Shown here piece by piece: positions 25,470 to 33,926 of a stretch of 64,000 nt of DNA. Origin of the DNA: Sedimentitalea sp039941015. GTDB taxonomy: Bacteria > Pseudomonadota > Alphaproteobacteria > Rhodobacterales > Rhodobacteraceae. Location of the stretch: the NCBI RefSeq assembly GCF_039941015.1, contig NZ_JBDVFI010000104.1; one strand, given 5' to 3'. The notes beneath the pieces are model-generated. The model was given only the letters and a program-made list of their open reading frames with translations. It was not told the origin of the DNA and did not search any database. Each line of letters opens with the position of its first letter. Position 1 is the stretch's first letter. The position numbers and the translations under genes were made by a program.

Positions 25470-25949
25470 ATGTTCGATCTGGGTTGGACCGAGCTGCTGG
25501 TCATTGGTATCGTGGCGCTGATCGTGGTTGGCCCCAAGGATTTGCCCGTGCTGTTCCGCAATGTCGGGCGCTTTGTGGGCAAGGCCAAGGGCATGGCGCG
25601 CGAATTTTCCAGCGCAATGCATGATGCCGCCGACGAATCCGGCATTCACGACGTGGCCAAAGGTATGAAGGCCGCAACCAACCCAATGTCGAGCGTCATG
25701 GACGGGGTCAAGGACGCGACCCGCGACCTGACCGACAGCATCAATCCGACCAAGCTCGACCCCAAGAAATACGATCCTGACAGCGAAACCGGCAAGCTCG
25801 CCGAAGAACGCGCTGAAAAGGCCAAGAAAATTCAGGCCGCAACCGCGCGCGCCGCTGCAGATCGTTTGAAGCGGGAAGCGGTCGAAGCGCAGGCGCGGGC
25901 CGATGCGGCCGAGGCCGCGTTGACGGACGTACCAGAAAGCAAGACATGA
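25470..25949 (+). CDS. tatB: Sec-independent protein translocase TatB
   Basis: 159 residues. The N-terminal helix MFDLGWTELLVIGIVALIVVGPKDLP with the family's conserved Glu and GPK(D/E)LP turn identifies TatB, which with TatC forms the twin-arginine receptor. A long amphipathic helix follows, then a highly charged Lys/Ala/Glu coiled-coil-like tail (about residues 105-155). The stop overlaps the tatC start (ATGA). Confidence 0.97.
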   Translation: MFDLGWTELLVIGIVALIVVGPKDLPVLFRNVGRFVGKAKGMAREFSSAMHDAADESGIHDVAKGMKAATNPMSSVMDGVKDATRDLTDSINPTKLDPKKYDPDSETGKLAEERAEKAKKIQAATARAAADRLKREAVEAQARADAAEAALTDVPESKT

Positions 25950-26821
25950 GCCAGACAGACGAGATTGACGACAGCAGCGCGCCGCTGATCGAGCATCTGG
26001 CGGAGCTGCGCAATCGCCTGATCCATTCGGTCGTGGCGTTTGTCATCGGCATGGTGATCTGTTTCACCGTGGCGACGCCGATCTTTAACTTTCTGACCGC
26101 GCCACTGTGTCAGGTGCTGGCTGATCGGGGGCAGGATTGCGATCTGATCTTTATCAGCCCGCAAGAAGGGTTCTTTGTCGCAATCAAGGTGTCGCTGCTC
26201 GGGGGCTTCCTGCTGGCGTTCCCCTATATCGGCTTGCAGATGTGGCGGTTCGTTGCGCCGGGTCTCTACAAGACGGAAAAAGGCGCGTTCCTGCCGTTTC
26301 TGATCGCCTCGCCCTTTATGTTCATTCTGGGCGCGTCCTTTGCGTTTTACGTGGTCACCCCGCTGGCCTATGACTTTTTCCTTGGCTTCCAGCAATTCGG
26401 GGCAGAGGGCGAAGCAGTGGTCGAAGAAACCGCACCGCTGAGCGTCGTGTTTCAGGGTAGTGCGCAGGAATATCTGAACCTGACGATCAAGTTCATCGTC
26501 GCCTTTGGCCTGTGTTTCCAGTTGCCGGTTCTGCTCACCCTGATGGGCAAGGCCGGGTTGGTCAGTGCCGAAGGGCTGGGCAATGTGCGCAAATATGCCG
26601 TGGTCGGCATACTGGTGCTGGCCGCGCTGGTGACGCCGCCGGACGTGATTACGCAGGTCATTCTGTTCGTGGTGGTCTATGGCCTCTACGAAGTGTCGAT
26701 CTTTCTTGTGCGACGGGTAGAGACCAAGCGCGAAGAAAAGTTGCGCGCTGAGGGTTATTATGACGACGAAGATCTGGCTGACGCTGAAATGGCGGAGTTT
26801 GATGAGGAAGACGACAAGTGA
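25946..26821 (+). CDS. tatC: Sec-independent protein translocase TatC
   Basis: 291 residues with six membrane helices. It recognises twin-arginine signal peptides. Family landmarks are the N-terminal LIEHLAELRNRLIHS and the FISPQEGFFVAIKVSLLGG loop, with PEGF replaced by QEGF, and the FYVVTPLAYDFFLGFQ segment. The acidic C-terminal tail (YYDDEDLADAEMAEFDEEDDK) is cytosolic. Its stop overlaps a GTG start of the next gene. Confidence 0.97.
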   Translation: MSQTDEIDDSSAPLIEHLAELRNRLIHSVVAFVIGMVICFTVATPIFNFLTAPLCQVLADRGQDCDLIFISPQEGFFVAIKVSLLGGFLLAFPYIGLQMWRFVAPGLYKTEKGAFLPFLIASPFMFILGASFAFYVVTPLAYDFFLGFQQFGAEGEAVVEETAPLSVVFQGSAQEYLNLTIKFIVAFGLCFQLPVLLTLMGKAGLVSAEGLGNVRKYAVVGILVLAALVTPPDVITQVILFVVVYGLYEVSIFLVRRVETKREEKLRAEGYYDDEDLADAEMAEFDEEDDK

Positions 26822-27660
26822 TTGATGACCCGATGGACCGGATTGCGGCGGCGCTGGAACGGATGTCGCCGGCCCCCATGCCCGCGCCCGAATTCGATGG
26901 TGCCACTGCCTTTGTCTGGCAGGTAGAACCGGACCGCCTAGAGCCGGTGCCGCGTGTAAATCGTGTGGGGTTGGATCTGTTGGTGGGCATCGATCGCTCC
27001 CGCGATACGTTGCTGGACAATACCCGCCGCTTTGCGGGTGGGTATGCTGCCAACAACGCCCTGTTGTGGGGCGCGCGTGGGATGGGGAAATCAAGCCTCG
27101 TAAAAGCGATACATGCGGAGGTTCTTGCGGATCATCCAGACTTGAAACTGGTGGAACTACAGCGCGAAGACCTGCCAAGCGTGGGGCGGTTACTGAACCA
27201 CCTGCGCGGGGCGCCTTATCGGTTCCTGCTGTTCTGTGACGACCTGTCTTTTTCCCACGACGATCAACACTACAAGAGCCTCAAGGCGGTGCTGGATGGT
27301 GGCATCGAGGGGCGGCCAGAGAATGTTGCGTTCTATGCCACCAGCAATCGCCGCCACCTGATGCCACGCGACATGATCGAGAACGAACGGTCAAACGCCA
27401 TAAACCCATCCGAGGCGGTCGAAGAAAAAGTGTCGCTCAGTGATCGGTTCGGATTGTGGCTGGGGTTCCATCCCTGCACGCAGGACGAATACCTGTCGAT
27501 GATCGATCGCTACTGTACAGAGTACGACATCAAGATCGCCCCGGAGACCCTGCGGGCAGAGGCGATTGAATGGCAGGCCACACGCGGTGCGCGGTCAGGC
27601 CGGGTGGCGTGGCAGTTCTTTACCGATCTGGCCGGACGCAACGGGGTCAGGCTGAGCTAA
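26818..27660 (+). CDS. DUF815-family ATPase
   Basis: 280 residues from a GTG overlapping the tatC stop (an ATG at 26833 is an alternative). AAA+-type P-loop protein. Walker A GARGMGKSS occupies residues 85-93, and a Walker B-like FLLFCDDLSF is at about 136-145. A sensor-1-like FYATSNRRHLMPRDM follows, and the lid carries RSGRVAWQF. The family is often annotated as an ATP-binding protein of unknown function. Translational coupling to tatC may mean a shared transcript, but functional linkage is unproven. Confidence 0.88.
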   Translation: MIDDPMDRIAAALERMSPAPMPAPEFDGATAFVWQVEPDRLEPVPRVNRVGLDLLVGIDRSRDTLLDNTRRFAGGYAANNALLWGARGMGKSSLVKAIHAEVLADHPDLKLVELQREDLPSVGRLLNHLRGAPYRFLLFCDDLSFSHDDQHYKSLKAVLDGGIEGRPENVAFYATSNRRHLMPRDMIENERSNAINPSEAVEEKVSLSDRFGLWLGFHPCTQDEYLSMIDRYCTEYDIKIAPETLRAEAIEWQATRGARSGRVAWQFFTDLAGRNGVRLS

Positions 27661-27675
27661 GACGTCAGCGTGAAC

Positions 27676-28014
27676 CTATTCTTCGGCGCGTACCTGCAAG
27701 CGAAGGTTGACACCTTCGCCCATGAAGTTGACGAAATTCCCGCGCTGCCCAAGCGTGGCTGTCACCCCATTGATATCCGCGACCCAACCATCTTCTTCGT
27801 CGGTCAAGGCAAAGGTCTGAGGGACATCCTGAGCCTGAATGCCGGTATTGCCCGAGGATTCAAAATTCATCTCGGTACAGGCTTCATTGACTGAGAAGCG
27901 CGCTTGGAAGCTGCCTTCCTCGCCACTGTAGGTCCCGCCGGACCAATGGCAGTCCTGAGCCATGGCGGAAACGGGGAGAGCGATGAGTGCAAGGGCGAAC
28001 AGAGTTTTCTTCAT
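27676..28014 (-). CDS. Small secreted protein, first of a tandem paralogous pair
   Basis: 112 residues from the ATG at 28014, preceded by AAAGGAAA. A signal peptide (KKTLFALALIALPVSAMA) precedes a ~90-residue mature region with two cysteines (QDCHWSGG and NEACTEMN). The closely related gene at 28174-28515 shares QDC, CTEM, SSG, GWVAD(I/V)NGV, and GEG throughout. I do not recognise a named family. It converges on the DUF815 gene with a 15-nt gap. Confidence 0.75.
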   Translation of the reverse strand: MKKTLFALALIALPVSAMAQDCHWSGGTYSGEEGSFQARFSVNEACTEMNFESSGNTGIQAQDVPQTFALTDEEDGWVADINGVTATLGQRGNFVNFMGEGVNLRLQVRAEE

Positions 28015-28173
28015 GTGATTTCCTTTCAATGACGCACGGATGACCGGAGGAGCGGCGATCCGTGCAAGAAGGCGATTATCGAACATCGCCCGACTGCCTT
28101 GGGCGCGACTGCAACTGGCTGCAAGGGCGCGGTTTGTCATTCCCTAAGACGGGGAGCCACGTTAGTCGGGCTC

Positions 28174-28515
28174 TTACATCGGGCGCATTTGCAGGCGGAC
28201 GTCAATGCCTTCGCCGAAGAAGGTCACAAAATCGCCGTCCTTGGCGAATGTCGCGTTGACGCCGTTTACATCCGCAACCCAGCCATGTCTGCCATCGGTC
28301 AGCGGAAAGGTCTGCGCGACATCCGTTGGTTGGATTCCGTCACTCCCCGAAGATTTCATGGTCATTTCGGTGCAGTCTGGATTGACCTCGATCTGCGTTT
28401 CAAAGGGCATTTCTTGACCACGGTAAGAGCCGCCTGCCCATCGGCAATCCTGTGCCGCAGAGGCGATCGGGAGCGTTATGACTGTGAGGGCGAGAGCAAT
28501 AGAATACTTTATCAT
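28174..28515 (-). CDS. Small secreted protein, second of a tandem paralogous pair
   Basis: 113 residues. The signal peptide (SIALALTVITLPIASA) is followed by a mature part that aligns without gaps over most of its length with the product of the neighbour at 27676-28014. Both conserved cysteines (QDCRWAGG, PDCTEMTM) are kept, suggesting a disulfide-stabilised periplasmic or secreted domain. AGAGGAAA lies before the ATG. The two genes are in tandem with 159 nt between them, so this is a local duplication. Confidence 0.75.
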   Translation of the reverse strand: MIKYSIALALTVITLPIASAAQDCRWAGGSYRGQEMPFETQIEVNPDCTEMTMKSSGSDGIQPTDVAQTFPLTDGRHGWVADVNGVNATFAKDGDFVTFFGEGIDVRLQMRPM

Positions 28516-28594
28516 GTATTTTCCTCTGTGCTAACAACACCCATAGTGATGCTGGTCAGCCCAAGGTCAAGCGCTGTTTGGGCGGATCGTACAG

Positions 28595-29752
28595 CTATTC
28601 CAGATAGGGCATCGGGTCGACGCTCTCAAAACCGTTGCGCACTTCGAAATGCACATAGGAGTTATCTCCGCTGCGCAGCTGGGCCAGTTTTTGCCCGCGC
28701 TTAATGGTGTCGCCCTTCTTGACAGCGATCTTGTCGACATTGGCATAGACCGTAAGCAGGTTGTCAGGGTGGCGCACGACGACGATTGGCACCTGATCCG
28801 CATCCTGGGTGATTGCGGCCACCGTTCCGTTTGCGGCGGCGGTAACTGCGGTGCCGGGGCTGCCTGAAATGTCGATCCCGTCATTGCGCCCTTTGGAATA
28901 GGTGCGGATAATCTTGCCCTGCAGCGGAAACGCCATTGCGGCGCTGCTGGTTCTTGTCGGCTGGCCGACATCGGTCTTTGGCGGTTCCGGTGTTTTGGCG
29001 GCGACTTTCTCGTCAGGGAGCGGTGCGGTGGCACTGGGGGGCGTAGGCGTCGGTGATCCGCTCCCGGGTTCGGTGACGGTTGTGGCCGCGGCGGCGCTCT
29101 TGGCGGGTGCGCTGGCACCGGCGACTGGAATGAGCAGATATTGCCCTTCACGGATGGCAAAATCAGAGCCGAGTCCGTTCCATTCGCCAAGCGATTTGAC
29201 CGACACGTTGTAAAGACGCGAGATGGTATAGGCGGTTTCTCCGCGCACCACCTTGTGCTGCAGGGGTTCGGCCTTTGGTGCAGGTGTTATGATGGGCTTG
29301 CTGGCCGGGGGCAGGGTGCTGGTCTGAACCTGTGAGGTATCCGGAGCCGCGTCGATCGCATCGCCGGCAAGCGTGGCGATATCCACGGTGCCGGCGGGTT
29401 CTGCAACGCGCCGGGGCAGGGCGATGATTTCACCTTCGCGCAAAGGCACGGTTGCGTCGATCCCGTTGTATTTGGCGAGTTCAGCGGCGGGCAGGCCGAC
29501 CCGTGTCGCAACGTCGGTGACCGTATCGCCGCGCCGCGCGACTGCGACTTGGTAGTTTGGATAGGAAATGATCCCGCGTGAGTCCGGCTTGGGCCGGACG
29601 GCGGTGATGTTCTTTGCGGCATTGGTCGTGCTGAAGCCGCCGATCTGGCCGCGCAGATCATAGTCTAGTGGTTCGTTACACCCTGCCAACAACGCAGCGG
29701 TGGCCACCGCGCCGAAAAACCGGGCTGAAGTCAGTCCAAAAGGATTTACCAT
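28595..29752 (-). CDS. nlpD: NlpD-like LysM/LytM lipoprotein
   Basis: 385 residues. LLAGC at residues 21-25 is a lipobox, so it is a lipoprotein. Two LysM peptidoglycan-binding domains lie at about 68-113 and 165-210, then a Pro/Thr/Ala-rich linker, then an M23/LytM domain from about 285. Metal ligands are degraded: the usual HxGxD start reads NDGID and the usual HxH reads YVH. This is the E. coli NlpD/EnvC situation, where the domain activates amidases instead of cutting. The genomic order surE-pcm-nlpD supports the name. Confidence 0.85.
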   Translation of the reverse strand: MVNPFGLTSARFFGAVATAALLAGCNEPLDYDLRGQIGGFSTTNAAKNITAVRPKPDSRGIISYPNYQVAVARRGDTVTDVATRVGLPAAELAKYNGIDATVPLREGEIIALPRRVAEPAGTVDIATLAGDAIDAAPDTSQVQTSTLPPASKPIITPAPKAEPLQHKVVRGETAYTISRLYNVSVKSLGEWNGLGSDFAIREGQYLLIPVAGASAPAKSAAAATTVTEPGSGSPTPTPPSATAPLPDEKVAAKTPEPPKTDVGQPTRTSSAAMAFPLQGKIIRTYSKGRNDGIDISGSPGTAVTAAANGTVAAITQDADQVPIVVVRHPDNLLTVYANVDKIAVKKGDTIKRGQKLAQLRSGDNSYVHFEVRNGFESVDPMPYLE

Positions 29753-29825
29753 CTCGTTGTCCTCAAAATACTCCCCCTGTCTGATCGCGGGGGTTTAGGC
29801 GTGCGGGTCGTTGTATTCGTCCTGT

Positions 29826-30473
29826 CTAGCCGTCCTTGCCCAAGCCTTCGAGCAGGGGCACGAACCGGACGGGTCTGATTTCTTCATAGTCATAACCGGC
29901 CTCGGTGCGGTGAACCCGGATCAGGGTTTGAACCGCATCCGACTGGCCAACCGGCACCACCATGATACCGTCGATCTTAAGCTGCGCCAAGAGCGGGCCG
30001 GGCGGGTCTTCGGCGGCGGCGGTGACGATAATGCGGTCAAACGGGGCCTGTTCGGGCAAGCCAAACGATCCGTCCGCCGTCATCGCGGTGATATTGGTCA
30101 GATTGAGTGTCGAGAACGCCTCGTTGGCCTCGCGGACCAGACGGGCGTGTCGGTCCACCGTATAGACCCGGCGCACGAGCCGAGAGAGGATCGCGGCCTG
30201 ATAGCCTGACCCAGTGCCGACCTCGAGCACCTTGTCGCGCGGGCTGAGTTGCAGGGCCTGCGTCATCAGGCCAACTACCGAAGGCTGGCTGATCGTCTGG
30301 CCGCAGGCGATTGGCAGCGGCATGTCTTCATATGACCGATTGGAAAAAATACCGCGCACGAACACGCCGCGATCAATCTCTTCCATCGCTTGCAACACGC
30401 GCTTGTCGGTCACGCCGCGCGAGCGGAGGGCAAACAGGAACTGCATTTTGGTTTCGGGTTCCGGGCCGGTCAT
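29826..30473 (-). CDS. pcm: Protein-L-isoaspartate O-methyltransferase
   Basis: 215 residues from the ATG at 30473, which overlaps the surE stop (ATGA). It methylates isoaspartyl residues in aged proteins using S-adenosylmethionine. The SAM-binding motif VLEVGTGSGYQAAILSRL, the preceding ISQPSVVGLMTQAL and DGSFGLPEQAPFDRIIVTAAAE are standard. In many proteobacteria pcm sits between surE and nlpD, as here. Confidence 0.96.
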   Translation of the reverse strand: MTGPEPETKMQFLFALRSRGVTDKRVLQAMEEIDRGVFVRGIFSNRSYEDMPLPIACGQTISQPSVVGLMTQALQLSPRDKVLEVGTGSGYQAAILSRLVRRVYTVDRHARLVREANEAFSTLNLTNITAMTADGSFGLPEQAPFDRIIVTAAAEDPPGPLLAQLKIDGIMVVPVGQSDAVQTLIRVHRTEAGYDYEEIRPVRFVPLLEGLGKDG

Positions 30474-31252
30474 TCGATGGCTTTCATCGCCGACAATGCA
30501 TCGTGCGCCGTCAGGTCCGCGCGCATGGGCGTGACCGAGATATAGCCATCCAGATTTGCGTGGGCGTCGGTTCCCGGTTCCGTGCGGATCTGCTGGTTTC
30601 CGCCCTTGATCCAAAGAAAACGTCGCCCCGATGGTGAATTATGCGGTTCGACGCCGAAATGTGTGCCGCGGCGATAGCCCTGAGCGGTGACGCGGGTTCC
30701 AAGCACTTCGCTTGCGGGCACCGGTGGAAAGTTCACGTTGAAGAACAGCCGGTAGTCGTCGCCGTTATCTGGGTTTGTCGCCAGGATCTTGCGAACCACA
30801 TCGGCCCCGTGAACGGCGGCGGCTTCGAACGGATTATCGATGCTAACGTTGCGTGGGCCGTAATATTGCGACATCGCAATCGCCGGCAATCCCTGCAGCG
30901 CCGCTTCCATCGCGCCGCCGAGTGTTCCGGAATAGAGCGCGTTTTCTGCCGAGTTGTTGCCCCGGTTCACTCCGGACAGCACCAGATCGGGTGGCGCATC
31001 CTTCATTACCTCGTGCAGACCGGCCATCACGCAATCCGCCGGGCTGCCTTCAGCGGCAAAGCTGCGTTCGCCCATCTGGGCGATCATCATCGGATGGGTA
31101 TAGCTGATGCAATGCGCCACGCCGGATTGTTCAAAGGCCGGGGCGACTGTCCAGACTTCACCTTCGGGCCCGGCGAGCTTCGCCGCGATCGCCGAGAGAA
31201 TCTCCAGACCCGGCGCATTGATGCCGTCATCGTTCGTGATCAGAATACGCAT
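30470..31252 (-). CDS. surE: 5'/3'-nucleotidase SurE
   Basis: 260 residues from the ATG at 31252. Metal-dependent nucleotidase acting on nucleoside monophosphates. The N-terminal ILITNDDGINAPG holds the paired aspartates (D8, D9) of the metal site. VAPAFEQSGVAHCISYTHP, GSPADCVM and SGVNRGNN are the other conserved blocks. First gene of surE-pcm, overlapping pcm by 4 nt. Confidence 0.97.
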   Translation of the reverse strand: MRILITNDDGINAPGLEILSAIAAKLAGPEGEVWTVAPAFEQSGVAHCISYTHPMMIAQMGERSFAAEGSPADCVMAGLHEVMKDAPPDLVLSGVNRGNNSAENALYSGTLGGAMEAALQGLPAIAMSQYYGPRNVSIDNPFEAAAVHGADVVRKILATNPDNGDDYRLFFNVNFPPVPASEVLGTRVTAQGYRRGTHFGVEPHNSPSGRRFLWIKGGNQQIRTEPGTDAHANLDGYISVTPMRADLTAHDALSAMKAIE

Positions 31253-31358
31253 ATTTGCCTGCCCCTTTACGCTCTTGATAGACGCAGCATCCACATGCGG
31301 CAAGCAAGCGTGCCTTGCTGTGTTGCGATTAACCTCGTCTGCGGCAAGATCGCTGCGC

Positions 31359-31994
31359 TCACAGCTCTGCCAGCAGCCGCGCGGCCTCTGTTGCGGGTGG
31401 GGTCAGCGCATCGCGATCCTCGCCGGGAAAAAAGCGCGCCCGGACGGCGGTGGGCATTGGTCTGGGCGACAGGATATCTACTTTGGGGCCGGTCTTTACC
31501 GTTTCAGCCGCCCAGCTTCGTGCAAGCGACATCTGCGCGGCCTTGGTTGCACCATACGCGCCAAAGAATTTTTCTCCGGCGCGCGGATCGTCAAAGAACA
31601 CTGCGCGTCCCTCGGTTCCCAAAAGCGGAGCGACATAGGGGATCAGTAATGATGTGGCGGTGGCGTTCACCGCGACGGATTTTTCCCAGTCCTTCGCATC
31701 GACGAACGTGGCGGGCGTGAGTGGCGCGGCGTGGATGGCGGTGTGCAGCCAGAGGTCCAGTTTGCCCCAGCGGTCATAGATGCCGCGACAGAGGGTCTGC
31801 ATCGCCGCCGCCTCGGTGATATCCATCGGCGCAAGCGTGGCGCTGCCGCCCGAGGCCTGGATGTGATCGTCCAGTTCCTCAAGCGCGCCGGATGTCCGTG
31901 CCACGGCAACAATGTGATGTGTTGGCGCAAGGGCCTGTGCGAGTGCCGCGCCAAGTCCGCGCGACGCGCCGGTAATCAATGCAATCTGTGTCAT
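31359..31994 (-). CDS. SDR-family oxidoreductase
   Basis: 211 residues, shorter than classical SDRs. The TGASRGLG cofactor motif (residues 8-15) is intact. YGATK provides the YxxxK pair, but the residue normally serine before it lies in AVFFDDPRAG, so the catalytic serine appears to be missing. The C-terminal substrate-binding part is shortened. NAD(P)-dependent activity is likely by family but the substrate is unknown. It lies 106 nt upstream of surE on the same strand. Confidence 0.85.
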   Translation of the reverse strand: MTQIALITGASRGLGAALAQALAPTHHIVAVARTSGALEELDDHIQASGGSATLAPMDITEAAAMQTLCRGIYDRWGKLDLWLHTAIHAAPLTPATFVDAKDWEKSVAVNATATSLLIPYVAPLLGTEGRAVFFDDPRAGEKFFGAYGATKAAQMSLARSWAAETVKTGPKVDILSPRPMPTAVRARFFPGEDRDALTPPATEAARLLAEL

Positions 31995-32036
31995 GCGCGC
32001 GCTTTGAACCGTGAAAACGCGGTGGTCAAGCCCGGA

Positions 32037-32309
32037 TCAACTCGCAGGCAGTGTCAGACGCCGGTTGTGACCGTTCTTTGAGACCATGATGCCTTTATCA
32101 TCGATCGCCACGATGCGTCCGATGCTGAGGGTCTCACCAATCTCGACGCGCTTGATTGATCCTCTCGGCGTTCGGATCAGGGCCGACATCTGGTTTTGTG
32201 GTCCGAACAGACCAATCAGGTCGGTTTTGCCACGCGCGAGCGCGTGATCTGTTGTGGCCATGTTGGCCACATTGTCAGGCGTTTTTTCCGCCTTGGTACT
32301 GCTTGCCAT
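32037..32309 (-). CDS. Small PilP-like domain protein
   Basis: 90 residues with no signal peptide. The last ~62 residues (from LIGLFG) follow a beta-rich pattern: ALIRTPRGSIKRVEIG, GRIVAIDDKGIMVSKNG and a terminal RRLTLPAS. The same domain ends the 762-residue protein at 59223-61511. The layout resembles the small beta-domain of PilP/GspC-type proteins, which supports secretion or pilus assembly. I saw no other pilus gene here, so a pilus role is not shown. Confidence 0.7.
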   Translation of the reverse strand: MASSTKAEKTPDNVANMATTDHALARGKTDLIGLFGPQNQMSALIRTPRGSIKRVEIGETLSIGRIVAIDDKGIMVSKNGHNRRLTLPAS

Positions 32310-32417
32310 GATTTGCCTCTAAGACCGTGATGGTCATTTATGCTGCGCTGCAGCAATTCAGAGGAAAGCGGCTATCATGGGTGTGGGATGAGAGAAAGAG
32401 GGTGCGCGTCACGATGC

Positions 32418-32454
32418 CTGCGCGATCGGCAGAGAACTGCCCATCAACGCGCAG
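32418..32454 (-). terminator. Possible hairpin downstream of purF
   Basis: On the minus strand CTGCGCG pairs with CGCGCAG, and the enclosed GGCAG pairs with CTGCC. It begins just after the purF stop. There is no T-run, so intrinsic termination is doubtful. Confidence 0.3.
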
Positions 32455-32459
32455 GGCAG

Positions 32460-33926
32460 CTATTCGGCGGCAGGTTTAAGCTGAAAGCCCTGTTCAAGCA
32501 TGTCCGCAGGTTCGACCGGGTATTCGCCCGAGAAGCAGGCATCGCAATATTGCGGGTTCTCGCTGTCTCGACCGTTTGCCTGACCAACCGCCCGGTAAAG
32601 ACCGTCCAGAGAAATGAACTTCAGGCTGTCCACGGCAAGATGCGTGCACATTTCTTCTTCGGTCATCGTCGCGGCCAGTAGTTTTTCGCGCTGTGGCGTG
32701 TCGACACCATAGAAACAGGGCCAGGCAGTCGGCGGCGACGCGATGCGAAAATGCACCTCCTTGGCGCCGGCGTCGAGGATCATTTCCTTGATCTTACGGC
32801 TGGTGGTTCCGCGCACGACGGAATCATCCACCAGGATAACCCGCTTGTTCCGGATCAACGCCCGGTTCACGTTCAGCTTAAGCCGCACGCCCATGTTGCG
32901 GATCTGTTCGGTCGGTTCGATAAAGGTTCGGCCCATGTACTGGTTACGGATAATGCCCATCGCATAGGGAATGCCGCTTTCCAGTGAAAAGCCGATGGCA
33001 GCTGGCGTGCCGCTGTCGGGCACCGGACAGACCAGATCGGCATCGACCGGGCTTTCCTTGGCCAGTTCGCGGCCGATGTTTTCACGGGTCTCATAGACGC
33101 TTCGCCCGCCCAGAATGCTGTCGGGGCGGCTGAAATACACATGTTCAAAAATGCAGAAGCGGGATTTGCGAGGACGGAACGGAAACCGGCTCTCGACACC
33201 GTCGTCATCGATTACGACCATCTCGCCGGGCTCGATCTCGCGCACATACTCTGCACCGATGATATCCAGCGCACAGGTCTCTGAACTCAGTGCCCAACCA
33301 TCGCCGATCTTGCCCAGCACCAATGGCCGCACACCCAGCGGGTCGCGTACACCAATCAGCTTGGTCTGTGTCATGGCGACAACCGAAAACGCACCTTCGA
33401 CACGACGCAGGGCGTCTTCCATCCGCTCAGGGATGTTGCGTTGCAGCGAGCGGGCCATCAGATGGATGATACATTCGCTGTCGGACGAGCTTTGAAAGAT
33501 CGAACCGCGTTCGATCAACTCGCGGCGCAGTGCATTGGCGTTGGTGATATTGCCGTTGTGAGCAATCGCAGCGCCGCCCATCGAGAACTCACCGAAGAAC
33601 GGCTGCACGTCGCGGAGCGCGGTCTGTCCCTTGCTGCCCGATGTCGAATAGCGGACGTGTCCGATGGAAATCGGGCCGGGCAGGGTTTCCATGATCTTCT
33701 GGCTGGTGAAACTATCGCGCACATAGCCAAAGCGGCGGGCCTGGTTGAACCCGAGCAGCGGATCATGCGAGACGATGCCGCCTGCTTCCTGGCCGCGATG
33801 CTGGAGCGCGTGAAGCCCGAGAGCCACGAAGGTCGAGGCGTCTTGAACGCCTACGACTCCGAAGACTCCGCATTCTTCACGTAGTTTGTCATCATCAAAG
33901 GGATGCGACGGCGGCATGGAATTCAT
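32460..33926 (-). CDS. purF: Amidophosphoribosyltransferase
   Basis: About 488 residues from the ATG at 33926; ATGs at 33917 and 33992 are alternatives and none has a clear ribosome site. The enzyme makes phosphoribosylamine from PRPP and glutamine, the first step of purine synthesis. The N-terminal Ntn amidohydrolase begins at the cysteine in REECGVFGV, normally exposed by propeptide removal. LHALQHRGQEAGGI, GHVRYSTSGSKG and AHNGNITNA follow. The PRPP-binding VILVDDSVVRGTTSRKI is in the C-terminal half. cvpA lies upstream on the same strand, as in E. coli. Confidence 0.96.
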   Translation of the reverse strand: MNSMPPSHPFDDDKLREECGVFGVVGVQDASTFVALGLHALQHRGQEAGGIVSHDPLLGFNQARRFGYVRDSFTSQKIMETLPGPISIGHVRYSTSGSKGQTALRDVQPFFGEFSMGGAAIAHNGNITNANALRRELIERGSIFQSSSDSECIIHLMARSLQRNIPERMEDALRRVEGAFSVVAMTQTKLIGVRDPLGVRPLVLGKIGDGWALSSETCALDIIGAEYVREIEPGEMVVIDDDGVESRFPFRPRKSRFCIFEHVYFSRPDSILGGRSVYETRENIGRELAKESPVDADLVCPVPDSGTPAAIGFSLESGIPYAMGIIRNQYMGRTFIEPTEQIRNMGVRLKLNVNRALIRNKRVILVDDSVVRGTTSRKIKEMILDAGAKEVHFRIASPPTAWPCFYGVDTPQREKLLAATMTEEEMCTHLAVDSLKFISLDGLYRAVGQANGRDSENPQYCDACFSGEYPVEPADMLEQGFQLKPAAE

